Assembly (NCBI RefSeq): GCF_009758255.1 | Contig: NZ_WSEN01000008.1 | Location: 1 to 64,000 of the forward strand | Direction of reading: 5' to 3' | Origin: Microbacterium sp. MAH-37 | Lineage (GTDB): Bacteria > Actinomycetota > Actinomycetes > Actinomycetales > Microbacteriaceae | DNA: 64,000 nt | Shown: positions 56,804-64,000 of the stretch, one piece after another | Position numbering within the stretch: position 1 is the first letter of the stretch | Layout: each line of letters starts with the position of its first letter | Position numbers and translations under genes: made by a program | Notes under the pieces: model-generated | The model's input: the letters and a program-made list of their open reading frames with translations, nothing else | Told to the model about the DNA's origin: nothing | The model's database searches: none

Positions 56804-57742
56804 TCAGACCTTGCGGAGCTGCACGCTCTCGACGGCGTGGTCGACGCCCTTGCGCAGCACGAGGGTGGCGCGATGCCGGGTGGGCAGCACGTTCTCGAGC
56901 AGGTTGGGCATGTTGATCTCGTTCCAGTACCCCATCGCCGTGGTGACGGCCTCGGCGTCGGTGAGGTGCGCGAACACGTTGAAGTACGACGACGGGTTGG
57001 TGAACGCGCCCTTGCGGAGCGCGAGGAACCGGTCGACGTACCACTGCGCGATGTGCGCGGGGTCGGCGTCGACGTAGATGGAGAAGTCGAACAGGTCGCT
57101 GACGGCGACGTCGTTCGGTGCGGGCGGCGGCTGCAGCACGTTGAGCCCCTCGACGATCACGACGTCCGGGCGGCGCACCACGACCGTGGCATCCGGGATG
57201 ATGTCGTACCGCATGTGCGAGTAGAACGGGGCACGCACCTCGGCCGCGCCGCTCTTGACCTCGGTGAGGAACGACAGCAGCGCGCGGCGGTCGTAGGACT
57301 CGGGGAAGCCCTTGCGGTCCATCAGACCGCGCCGCTCGAGCTCGGCGTTCGGGTAGAGGAACCCGTCGGTGGTGACCAGTTCCACGCGCGGGGTGCCTGG
57401 CCAGCGGCTCATCAATTCGCGCAGCAGGCGGGCGATCGTCGACTTACCGACGGCGACGGAGCCTGCGACGCCGACCACGAAGGGCGTGGTGGAGTCCGGT
57501 TCCTGCAGGAACGCGCTGGTCGCGGCCCCGAGGCCCTTCGACGAGGTCGCGTACAGGCTGAGCAGGCGGCTCAGCGGCAGGTACACCTCGCTGACCTCGG
57601 TGAGGTCGAGCCGGTCGCCGATGCCGCGCAGCTCGACGACCTCGGTCTCGGTGAGCGGCTGGTCGAGTCCGGCCGCGAGCCGCGCCCAGTCCGCGCGGTC
57701 GATCGCGCGGTACGGAGACAGCGGCAGAGTCGGGTCAGTCAC
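56804..57742 (-). CDS. coaA: type I pantothenate kinase
   Basis: A 312-residue P-loop kinase phosphorylating pantothenate, the first step to CoA. The P-loop is [14 protein letters not shown] (about 90-103), with [16 protein letters not shown] and [28 protein letters not shown] sequence (here [15 protein letters not shown]) follows. The GTG start lies 7 bases after TACCAT (57750-57755). Normal family length. Confidence 0.95.
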   Translation of the reverse strand: MTDPTLPLSPYRAIDRADWARLAAGLDQPLTETEVVELRGIGDRLDLTEVSEVYLPLSRLLSLYATSSKGLGAATSAFLQEPDSTTPFVVGVAGSVAVGKSTIARLLRELMSRWPGTPRVELVTTDGFLYPNAELERRGLMDRKGFPESYDRRALLSFLTEVKSGAAEVRAPFYSHMRYDIIPDATVVVRRPDVVIVEGLNVLQPPPAPNDVAVSDLFDFSIYVDADPAHIAQWYVDRFLALRKGAFTNPSSYFNVFAHLTDAEAVTTAMGYWNEINMPNLLENVLPTRHRATLVLRKGVDHAVESVQLRKV

Positions 57743-57749
57743 GCGTTAC

Positions 57750-57755
57750 ATGGTA
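57750..57755 (-). promoter_or_regulatory. -10 box for coaA
   Basis: TACCAT, 7 bases, GTG 57742. Confidence 0.35.
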
Positions 57756-57852
57756 TCCGCGCGCCGTCGGATGCCGCGTTCCGAGACCGGATGCCGACGG
57801 CGCGCGGCTCGCGCAGGGGGCGGCGCAGCCGGATGCCGCGGGCGCGCGGCTC

Positions 57853-57858
57853 TAGGCT
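57853..57858 (+). promoter_or_regulatory. -10 box for lepB
   Basis: TAGGCT, 6 bases, ATG 57865; no Shine-Dalgarno sequence. Confidence 0.5.
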
Positions 57859-57864
57859 GTTCCC

Positions 57865-58581
57865 ATGTCAGAGGATGCCGCCAGCACGCCGCCGCGTCCC
57901 CTCTGGCGGCGCATCACCGGGAGCGCCTGGTTCCACCTGATCGCCGCGTTCCTCGTGGTCGGTGCGCTGCTGTCCTTCGTGGCGAAGCCCTATTGGGTGC
58001 CGTCCGGATCGATGGAGCAGACGCTGCAGGTCGGCGACCGTGTGCTGGTGAACCGCCTGGCGTATGTCGGCGACGCGCACCCGGGCGACGGCGACATCAT
58101 CGTGTTCAACGCCGATGAGACCTGGGGCGCCCACTCGACCGACGGGGAGAACCCGATCAAGGCCGCGCTGCGCTGGCTGGGCGAAGTCAGCGGGTTCGGG
58201 CCCTCGGGCGAGCACACGCTGATCAAGCGCGTGATCGCGGGGCCGGGACAGACGGTCTCGTGCTGCTCGGCCGACGGGCGGATGCTGGTCGACGGCGAGC
58301 CGATCGACGAGCCGTACATCTTCGAGGACTTCCCGTTCGAGGAGGGCACGCTGGACTGCGACACGACCCCGATGTCGATGCGCTGCCTGCCCGAGGTCAC
58401 GGTTCCCGAAGGCTCGTACCTGGTGCTCGGCGACCATCGGTCGAACTCGGCCGACGGCGCCTACCCCTGCCGTGGGCAGGCCGACCCGGATCCCGCATGC
58501 TGGCGCTGGGCGCACGACGACGACGTCGTGGGACGCGCCGTCGTGATCCTGTTCCCCTTCGACCGCTGGTCGGACCTCTGA
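57865..58581 (+). CDS. lepB: signal peptidase I
   Basis: A 238-residue membrane serine protease. One N-terminal helix (FHLIAAFLVVGALLSFVA, 23-40) is followed by the catalytic Ser49 in PSGSMEQTL. The general-base Lys121 is in HTLIKRVIAGPG, and LGDHRSNSADGAYPC is Box E. Cysteines in the inserted loop (SCCSADG, LDCDT, MRCLP) are typical of actinobacterial forms. It removes Sec/Tat signal peptides, including those of the secreted proteins in this window. Confidence 0.94.
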   Translation: MSEDAASTPPRPLWRRITGSAWFHLIAAFLVVGALLSFVAKPYWVPSGSMEQTLQVGDRVLVNRLAYVGDAHPGDGDIIVFNADETWGAHSTDGENPIKAALRWLGEVSGFGPSGEHTLIKRVIAGPGQTVSCCSADGRMLVDGEPIDEPYIFEDFPFEEGTLDCDTTPMSMRCLPEVTVPEGSYLVLGDHRSNSADGAYPCRGQADPDPACWRWAHDDDVVGRAVVILFPFDRWSDL

Positions 58582-58593
58582 GCACACGGGTGA

Positions 58594-59586
58594 TCAGGCG
58601 GGCGGGCGTCCGCCGTGCAGGCTCTCGTAGATGTCGCCGATGAACTCCTCGATCTGCTGAGCGCCGGTCACGGGCCCGCCGGCCAGCATCCCGTCGGCAC
58701 CGAGCAGCACCGCACTGGGCGTCATCATGATGCCGAAGGAGTCGTACGCGTAGCGCTCGGGGTCGTGCAGCGACTGCGGCTCGGCGAGCTCCGTGATCTC
58801 GGCGTTCTGCGGATCGTCGCGCAGCAGCATCCGAACCGAAACCTCCGGCAGCAGCTCGCGCCAGGTGGGCGCCTGCGCGATGACCTCGGTGCATGACCCG
58901 CATCCCGGCTTGACCGCGAGCAGCAGCAGGGGCTGCTGCATGCTGAGCTTCCGGAGGTTGACCTGCTCGCCGTCCGCGCGGGTCAGCGGCACCGCCGGGG
59001 TCAGCGAGCGGACGTAGTCCAGTTCCTCGCCGTCGTCGCCGACGACCGGCTGCACGGAAGCCGCAGCCGTCTCATCCGCCGGGACCGGCCACATGGTGAG
59101 CGCGACCGTGACGGCGGCCGCCGCCAGCCCCGCGACCCACGCCCAGTCCACGCCGGACAGCGAGGCGACAGGGCCGCCGAGCAGCGGGGTCGTCCAGCTC
59201 GTCGCAAGTGCGGCGACAGCAAGCAGCACGTACCAGCCGTTACGCACCGCGGTCACCCGGGTGATGCGCTTGCGTGCACCGAAGCACGCGCAGGTCGTGT
59301 CGGTACCGGCCTGCAGGATGCGCACGACGAACACGAGATAGCCGACCATCAGCGCCAGTGCGACGAGTGCGGCGAGTGCGCCGAGCACTCCGCCGAGCAC
59401 GATCATGGCGACGCCGAGCACGAGCTCAACCCATGGGTGCAGCTTCAGCAGCCAGGTGCGCCGCAGTACGGCGGGGACGCCCAGGTCGGCCCATCCCGAC
59501 AGGTCGTCGGGGTGACGGAGCTTGGCGACCCCGCTGGTGACCAGGACGGCTGCGATGAGCAGGGCGGGAACGAAGCTGAGCGGCAC
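58594..59586 (-). CDS. MauE/DoxX-type membrane protein fused to a thioredoxin-like domain
   Basis: A 330-residue protein with five helices in the first ~165 residues. These are a MauE/DoxX-like redox membrane domain (LVTSGVAKLRHPDDLSGW, and TTCACFGARKRITR with two cysteines). A periplasmic TlpA/thioredoxin-like domain with KPGCGSCTEV follows (about 225-320, cis-Pro in MMTPSAVLLG). MauE-type proteins supply reducing power for disulfide handling in secreted enzymes. GTG 59586 is 6 bases after TACGAT, which abuts the pqqD-like stop; GTG 59592 is possible. Confidence 0.82.
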   Translation of the reverse strand: MPLSFVPALLIAAVLVTSGVAKLRHPDDLSGWADLGVPAVLRRTWLLKLHPWVELVLGVAMIVLGGVLGALAALVALALMVGYLVFVVRILQAGTDTTCACFGARKRITRVTAVRNGWYVLLAVAALATSWTTPLLGGPVASLSGVDWAWVAGLAAAAVTVALTMWPVPADETAAASVQPVVGDDGEELDYVRSLTPAVPLTRADGEQVNLRKLSMQQPLLLLAVKPGCGSCTEVIAQAPTWRELLPEVSVRMLLRDDPQNAEITELAEPQSLHDPERYAYDSFGIMMTPSAVLLGADGMLAGGPVTGAQQIEEFIGDIYESLHGGRPPA

Positions 59587-59592
59587 GCTCAC

Positions 59593-59598
59593 ATCGTA
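59593..59598 (-). promoter_or_regulatory. -10 box for the MauE-thioredoxin gene
   Basis: TACGAT, 6 bases, GTG 59586. It begins directly after the preceding stop codon. Confidence 0.35.
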
Positions 59599-59859
59599 TT
59601 AGGCCCGGAGCAGCCCGGCGTCGGTGAAAGCGCGGAGGTACCGGTCGGCGTCGGGCGCGGCCTCCGCCTCCGTGACCCCGCGCCGCGCGGCCAGACGAGC
59701 GGCGACGCTGCCGGGGGCGGCGCCGTCGGCGACGAGCCAGACCTCGGCGGCGGCGTCGGTGAGCACCATGATCGGCCCCTCGGGCAGCGGCGCGACGTAG
59801 ACGATGCCGTCGCTGACGAGGACGCCCAGGTCGGCGGCGCGGCGCAGGATGCCGGTCAT
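59599..59859 (-). CDS. PqqD-like small protein
   Basis: An 86-residue winged-helix-type protein. VSDGIVYVAPLPEGPIMVLTDAAAEVW then VAARLAARRGVTEAEAAPDADRYLRAFTDAGLL follow the PqqD fold pattern (beta hairpin, then helices). PqqD domains bind precursor peptides for radical-SAM or lasso enzymes; stand-alone copies also occur in glycan loci. ATGA overlap with the nucleotidyltransferase gene. Confidence 0.75.
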   Translation of the reverse strand: MTGILRRAADLGVLVSDGIVYVAPLPEGPIMVLTDAAAEVWLVADGAAPGSVAARLAARRGVTEAEAAPDADRYLRAFTDAGLLRA

Positions 59860-60713
59860 CGCCGCCCCTTCCCACCGACGATCTCCCGAACACCGCGGGA
59901 TGCCCGCGAGCCGAAGGCTCGCACGATGTCGGCCGGGCCGGGACGCCGGCCGAGCTCGTGAGCCAGCCGGTCGGTGTTCACGAGCGGCGCACGCAGCGCG
60001 GTGCCCGCCGCCCCGAGGAGCGTCGGCTGCGCACGCACCCGTGCCCACCACTCCTCGATGCGGGATCCGCCGTGCAGCGTCACCCGCCACAGCGCATGGT
60101 CGGCACGCCCGCGGTAATCGTCCAGCGTGCCGCGCGCGGCCGCCCATCCGGTCCGCGCGTCCAGCGCGTCGACCAGGCCGTCGCGGCGGCGGCGGATGCC
60201 GGCATCGGCGGAGTCCCAGATGGAGTTGGCTTCCGCGCGTTCGGAGTCGGAACCGCGCGCGGCGTTCAGCATGAGCAGCACGGCCTGCGCGTCGGCCCCC
60301 GGCACGGGGCAGGCGACTCCCGCGGCGTCGACCGTGCCACCGCCCGCGGCGAGCAGGGCGAAGGCGCGTTCCGCCGGCATCCGGATGCCGGGGAACCAGC
60401 GGTGCACGTCGGTGTAGCCCCAGTCCGGATGCCAGTAGGTCTGCGCGTGCTCGAACGGCGAGCCGTTGCGGAAGGTGCTGTAGACCTTCCAGCCGTGCGC
60501 CCGCAGGGCTCTGTCGACGGCCGGGATGCCGGCCGGCTCGACGATGACGTCGACGTCGCTGCCGTGTGCGGGCGCGGCTCGCAGCGAGGGGTCCCACGTC
60601 GTGCCCTTGATGTGCAGCACGCGCGCACCGCTGTGCTGCGCGATGGTCTGCACGGCCGCACGCGCGAGTTCCAGGCGCACGACGAGCGGCACGGGCGAGA
60701 GCGGTTCGGACAC
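59856..60713 (-). CDS. nucleotidyltransferase-fold protein (PF14907-like)
   Basis: A 285-residue protein with the polymerase-beta-type motif GSDVDVIVEP (about 52-61) after HIKGTTWD. This resembles the NTP_transf_5 family of uncharacterised nucleotidyltransferases. In other bacteria these often sit next to PqqD-like genes in capsule or peptide loci. The substrate is unknown. The GTG is 6 bases after TAGGCT. First gene of the NTase-PqqD(-MauE) set. Confidence 0.78.
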   Translation of the reverse strand: MSEPLSPVPLVVRLELARAAVQTIAQHSGARVLHIKGTTWDPSLRAAPAHGSDVDVIVEPAGIPAVDRALRAHGWKVYSTFRNGSPFEHAQTYWHPDWGYTDVHRWFPGIRMPAERAFALLAAGGGTVDAAGVACPVPGADAQAVLLMLNAARGSDSERAEANSIWDSADAGIRRRRDGLVDALDARTGWAAARGTLDDYRGRADHALWRVTLHGGSRIEEWWARVRAQPTLLGAAGTALRAPLVNTDRLAHELGRRPGPADIVRAFGSRASRGVREIVGGKGRR

Positions 60714-60719
60714 GCCGTC

Positions 60720-60725
60720 AGCCTA
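60720..60725 (-). promoter_or_regulatory. -10 box for the NTase-PqqD operon
   Basis: TAGGCT, 6 bases, GTG 60713. Confidence 0.5.
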
Positions 60726-60821
60726 GGGCCTGCGCTGTCCTCGAACACGTCGAGGAATGTCGCAGATGGCCGCATCAACGCTCCGGAAGCGTCACACAGA
60801 GACACTCCACAGGGCGGTCGC

Positions 60822-61991
60822 TCAGCGCCCGCGGCGCCGGAGCACCTCGCGGAACACCTCGCCGTGCAGTCGGGCGATCTCGTGGTCGTCGGCGAGACCG
60901 GGAGTGCGCGGCGCGGCATCGGAGAGCCGGGCGCGCAGCGCCGGGTCGTCTGCGAGACGGCGCAACGTCGCGGCAAGCGCCCGCTCGTCCCGCGCGGGAA
61001 CGAGCAGACCGTTCCGCTCGTGCTGCACCCATTCCACCGGTCCCCCCTCGTCCGCGGCGACCACGGTGGTACCTGCGGCGAGCGCCTGCAGCACGTTCTG
61101 CCCGAGCGGTTCCGGCCGCAGCGAGTACTGCACGGCGATGTCCCAGTCGTCGAGCGCGCCGTCGACGTCGGAGACGTGCCCCGGCATCAGCACACGGTCG
61201 CCGAGCCCCAGCTCCTCGGCCCTGGCCCTGAGCGACTCGGCGAAAGCCTCATGCCCGAACGGCGCACCGCCGGCGAGGATCAGCTGCTCATCGCCCTTGC
61301 CGAACGCCAGGGCGAACGCGTCGAGCAGCAGCTCCTGCCCCTTCCACGGGTCGATGCGTGCAAGCATCCCGATCCGCAGCGGCCCGGGCCGCCGGATTCC
61401 GCGCATGCGCGGCCGCAGTCCGGACGGGCTCGGGATAGCGGCGCCGACAGCGTCTGGCCGCAGGTACGGCGCGGCGGTGGCGAGAGTCGCCTGCGAGTTC
61501 GCGATCACGCCGTCGGCCCGCGGGAGCACGATCCGGGTCATCAGCCGGTGCCCGAACCCGCCCAGGCTCTCCACGTCGATGCGATCGCGCAGGTGGACGA
61601 CGAGCGGGCGACGGCTCCCTGTCAATGCGAGAGCCGCGTATCCGGCGGAGCGGGTGGTGTTCGCGACGATCAGGTCGCCGGAGCGGACCGCCGGGTCGGT
61701 GCGCGTGGCGGCTGCCTGCACGAGCAGCCGGGTCCCGATGCCGAGCGCCCCGAGTGCGGATGCGCTGCTGCCGCCGGCCTGCTGGGCGACGCCGCGAGCG
61801 CGGCGGGGCACGGATGCAGGGAGGGCGTCGAACGCCCCATCCACTGCGCCGTCGGGCAGCAGCACCGTGGCATCCCAGTCCGGATCGGCGGCGAGAAGGC
61901 GCACCAAAGCCATCTCTGCCCCTCCGCGAGCTGCGGTGTGGTCGAGATGCACGATGCTCGGGCGCACCGCAGTAGAGACCCCAGTTCTCAA
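60822..61991 (-). CDS. family 4 glycosyltransferase
   Basis: A 389-residue GT-B enzyme. The N-terminal part has HTAARGGAEMALVRLL, the acceptor side. The C-terminal part has IGMLARIDPWKGQELLLDAF and the retaining GT4 E-x7-E region SLRPEPLGQNVLQALAAGTTVVAADEGGPVEWV. The sugar and acceptor are unknown; the neighbours suggest cell-surface polysaccharide. TTG start with GGGGAG upstream; GTG 61967 is an alternative. Divergent from the next glycosyltransferase. Confidence 0.85.
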   Translation of the reverse strand: MRTGVSTAVRPSIVHLDHTAARGGAEMALVRLLAADPDWDATVLLPDGAVDGAFDALPASVPRRARGVAQQAGGSSASALGALGIGTRLLVQAAATRTDPAVRSGDLIVANTTRSAGYAALALTGSRRPLVVHLRDRIDVESLGGFGHRLMTRIVLPRADGVIANSQATLATAAPYLRPDAVGAAIPSPSGLRPRMRGIRRPGPLRIGMLARIDPWKGQELLLDAFALAFGKGDEQLILAGGAPFGHEAFAESLRARAEELGLGDRVLMPGHVSDVDGALDDWDIAVQYSLRPEPLGQNVLQALAAGTTVVAADEGGPVEWVQHERNGLLVPARDERALAATLRRLADDPALRARLSDAAPRTPGLADDHEIARLHGEVFREVLRRRGR

Positions 61992-62017
61992 GTTATTCGT
62001 CTCCCCAGACGGAGCGA

Positions 62018-62041
62018 TCCATCCGTACCCCTACGGATGGA
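62018..62041. other. hairpin in the divergent glycosyltransferase promoter region
   Basis: A perfect 10-bp inverted repeat (62018-62027 with 62032-62041) and a CCCC loop. A CCCCAGACGG word occurs on both sides (62004-62012 approximately, and 62061-62070). It could be an operator or an attenuator in the leader of either gene. Confidence 0.5.
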
Positions 62042-62110
62042 CTCCTCAGCCGAAGATCTTCCCCAGACGGCTAAGGTGTGCTCACGGGGAATTATAGAGG
62101 GGATGGCTGC

Positions 62111-64000
62111 GTGCGTGTGCTGAGGATCTCGCACAGCGCCACGGTCGCCGCGTGGCGCGGTCGCGAGCGCGCCCTGCGCGAGGACGGCGTCGACGTGTCA
62201 CTGGTCGCGGCGCGCCGCTGGCACGCCGGCGGCACCGAGGTGACGCTGTCGAGCACCGCAGACGATCCGGTGTCCGGGGCGGCCACGATCGGCCGGCATC
62301 CGGCGCTGTTCCTCTATGACCCGCGGCCGCTGTGGCGGCTTCTCGGCGAGCAGTGGGACGTCATCGACATCCACGAGGAGCCGTTCGCGCTGAGCACCGC
62401 GGAGGTGCTGCTGCTGCGGGCACTGCGCCGAAATCGCGCTCCCTACACGCTGTACACCGCGCAGAACCTACGCAAGAAGTACCCGTTCCCGTTCGGATGG
62501 CTGGAGCGCCGCGCGCTGCGCGCGGCATCCGGCATCTCGGCGTGCAACCGCGAAGCGGCTGCGATCGCCCAGGACAAGGGCTTCCCCGGCCGGGCGCGCG
62601 TGATCCCGCTCGGCGTGGACGTCGTTCCGGTCGCTGCGTCGCACCCTGAGCGAGGAGCGCAGCGACGAGACGAAGGGCGTCCTTCGTCCCGCTCCGCGGA
62701 TCCTGAGCGAGGAGCGCAGCGACGAGACGAAGGGCGTTCAGGATCCGACCAGAGTGACTCCCCTGTGCTCGTCGGCCTCCTCGGACGCCTCGTCCCCGAG
62801 AAGGGCGTCGCCGTGCTGCTGGACGCACTCGCCCTCGAGCCTCGGTTGCACGCCCGCATCGCGGGCAGCGGATCGCTCACGGACCGGATCGAGACGGATG
62901 CCGCGACCCGGGGCGTCCGTGATCGCGTGGCCCTCCTCGGCGCGCTGCCTCCTGAGGAGGTACCGGACTTCTACGCGAGCATCGACGTGCTCGCCGTGCC
63001 GTCGGTGCCGACGCGCGATTGGACCGAGCAGTTCGGCCGGGTCGCGGTCGAGGCGATGGCCGCCGGCGTGCCAGTGGTGTCGAGCGATGCCGGTGCGCTG
63101 CCCGATGTCGTCGGCGGGGCCGGGATCGTCGTGCCGCACAGCGACGCTGCCGCCCTCGCGAACGCGCTGATCGAGGCGCACGCGAACCACGACGAGCTGA
63201 CCGCGGCAGGACTGCTGCGCGCGGCGGAGTGCTCATGGAACGCGGTCGCGGTGGAATACGAGGAGCTGTACCGCGGCGCTCTCAGAGCGCCGGGGACGAG
63301 CGATCGCGGCATCGAGATCATCACGGTCGCATATGGTGCGCCGGACCTGCTCGAGCGGGCTCTCGCGCCTGTGGCCGGCACGCCGGTGACCGTCGTGGAC
63401 AACTCCTCGATGCCCGAGATCGCGGCCATCTGCGAACGGCTCGGCGTGCGGTACATCGACTCCGGCGCGAACCTCGGCTTCGGCGCGGCGGTGAACCTCG
63501 CGCTCGCCGACCGGCTGGTGCCCGGCGCCGACGTGCTGCTGCTGAATCCGGATGCCGCGATCGATCCCGAGGGCATCGCCACCCTGCAACGCGCGCTGCA
63601 CTCCCGCCCCGGTACCGCCAGCGTCGGCCCTGTGCAGGCCGACGAGCAGGGACGACCGGCCCGTGTCGAGTGGGTGTTCCCCTCCCCCGCGCGCGCCTGG
63701 CTCGAGGCGGCCGGACTCGGCCGCGCCGTCCGCGGGCCGCAGTTCGTGATCGGCTCGGTGCTGCTGCTCGACGCCGATGCGCTGGCGACGGTCGGCGGGT
63801 TCGACGAGCGCTTCTTCCTGTACGCAGAGGAGACCGACTGGGCCTTCCGGGCGCACCTGCTCGGCTGGACGCATCGGGCTGTCCCGGACGTGCGCGCGGT
63901 CCACACCGGCGCGGGCACCAGCAGCGACCCGCGCCGGCGGGAGGCGTTCTTCCACGCCAGTCAGGAGCGGTACTACCGCAAGCACTACGGCGCAGCCGGG
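62111..64000 (+). CDS. bifunctional glycosyltransferase, GT4 fused to GT2 (incomplete at window end)
   Basis: 630 codons, open at the window edge. Residues 1-395 are a GT-B enzyme (MRVLRISHSATVAAWRG; YTAQNLRKKYPFPF; GLLGRLVPEKGVAVLLDAL; TEQFGRVAVEAMAAGVPVVSSDAG). From about 400 a GT-A rhamnosyltransferase-like GT2 domain follows (IEIITVAYGAPDLLERAL; GANLGFGAAVNLAL; LLLNPDAAIDP; GGFDERFFLYAEETDWAFR). Between the two Rossmann halves of the GT4 part (residues 179-218) lies a repeat-encoded insert with PERGAQRRDEGR twice. GAGGGG lies 8 bases before the GTG. Confidence 0.85.
   Translation, partial: MRVLRISHSATVAAWRGRERALREDGVDVSLVAARRWHAGGTEVTLSSTADDPVSGAATIGRHPALFLYDPRPLWRLLGEQWDVIDIHEEPFALSTAEVLLLRALRRNRAPYTLYTAQNLRKKYPFPFGWLERRALRAASGISACNREAAAIAQDKGFPGRARVIPLGVDVVPVAASHPERGAQRRDEGRPSSRSADPERGAQRRDEGRSGSDQSDSPVLVGLLGRLVPEKGVAVLLDALALEPRLHARIAGSGSLTDRIETDAATRGVRDRVALLGALPPEEVPDFYASIDVLAVPSVPTRDWTEQFGRVAVEAMAAGVPVVSSDAGALPDVVGGAGIVVPHSDAAALANALIEAHANHDELTAAGLLRAAECSWNAVAVEYEELYRGALRAPGTSDRGIEIITVAYGAPDLLERALAPVAGTPVTVVDNSSMPEIAAICERLGVRYIDSGANLGFGAAVNLALADRLVPGADVLLLNPDAAIDPEGIATLQRALHSRPGTASVGPVQADEQGRPARVEWVFPSPARAWLEAAGLGRAVRGPQFVIGSVLLLDADALATVGGFDERFFLYAEETDWAFRAHLLGWTHRAVPDVRAVHTGAGTSSDPRRREAFFHASQERYYRKHYGAAG
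62645..62738 (+). repeat. tandem REP-like repeats inside the GT4-GT2 gene
   Basis: Two copies of CCTGAGCGAGGAGCGCAGCG followed by ACGAGACGAAGGGCGT (62645-62680 and 62702-62738). They are separated by a short reverse-oriented fragment (CCTTCGTCCCGCTCCGCGGA). All are in frame. Confidence 0.9.

Noticed and set aside
58594..60713. Lasso-peptide biosynthesis cluster
   Set aside because: A PqqD-like protein and an NTase are present, but no cyclase, leader protease or precursor is visible.

Overview
The window is about 70% GC and looks like a chromosomal segment of a Microbacteriaceae actinobacterium, most likely Microbacterium or a close relative. The evidence is the codon usage, the actinobacterial gene order coaA - glmS - acpS - alr - tsaE - tsaB - rimI - tsaD - groES, a GuaB3 protein, two CIRCE operators before groES, and many genes that start 6-7 bases after a TANNNT -10 box (leaderless starts). 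I saw no tRNA, rRNA, CRISPR array, transposase or phage gene.

Layout. 0-8.5 kb: glycerophosphodiesterase, a Bax-inhibitor-type membrane protein, an ECF sigma factor overlapping a DGPF/YciI protein, an AlkD-like glycosylase, L-lactate dehydrogenase, a TPM-domain envelope protein and a HAD phosphatase. 8.8-26 kb, mostly minus strand: the GMP genes guaA, guaB3 and guaB. Between them lie a 1535-residue secreted nuclease/5'-nucleotidase, SURF1, an ABC-F ATPase, a DUF559 nuclease-like gene, a PLP decarboxylase with an MFS carrier, OsmC and DUF2277. 26.2-31.7 kb: a branched-chain amino acid importer with its binding protein encoded convergently. 32.8-43.6 kb: a two-armed locus of membrane-anchored Hsp70-like ATPase, large LuxR regulator, IniB-like protein and small membrane protein on the plus strand, facing two dynamin-like GTPases (IniA/IniC type), a small acidic protein and a second IniB-like protein on the minus strand. 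43.8-57.7 kb: the tsa/alr/acpS/glmS/coaA housekeeping block, interrupted by a tandem pair of paralogous membrane proteins, an ArsR-SRPBCC pair and a second DUF559 gene. 57.9-64 kb: signal peptidase, a MauE/thioredoxin - PqqD-like - nucleotidyltransferase group, and glycosyltransferases. The last is a GT4-GT2 fusion that runs off the window.

Two things stand out. First, each DUF559 gene is flanked on both sides by its own family of roughly 70-85 bp palindromic elements, and extra copies sit at other nearby loci. This is the geometry seen for REP elements and their RAYT transposases, but with a nuclease-fold gene instead. Second, the Hsp70/LuxR/IniB/dynamin locus is compact, sits between unrelated housekeeping genes and carries two IniB-like proteins sharing a distinctive sequence core, so it looks like one membrane-acting system. 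Short repeats are also found inside reading frames: a REP-like sequence encodes the same 12-residue peptide in three proteins.

Start sites were chosen from ribosome binding sites, ATGA/GTGA overlaps, family alignment from memory and the TANNNT-N6/7 pattern. They are inferences. Family names come from motif recognition without any database search.
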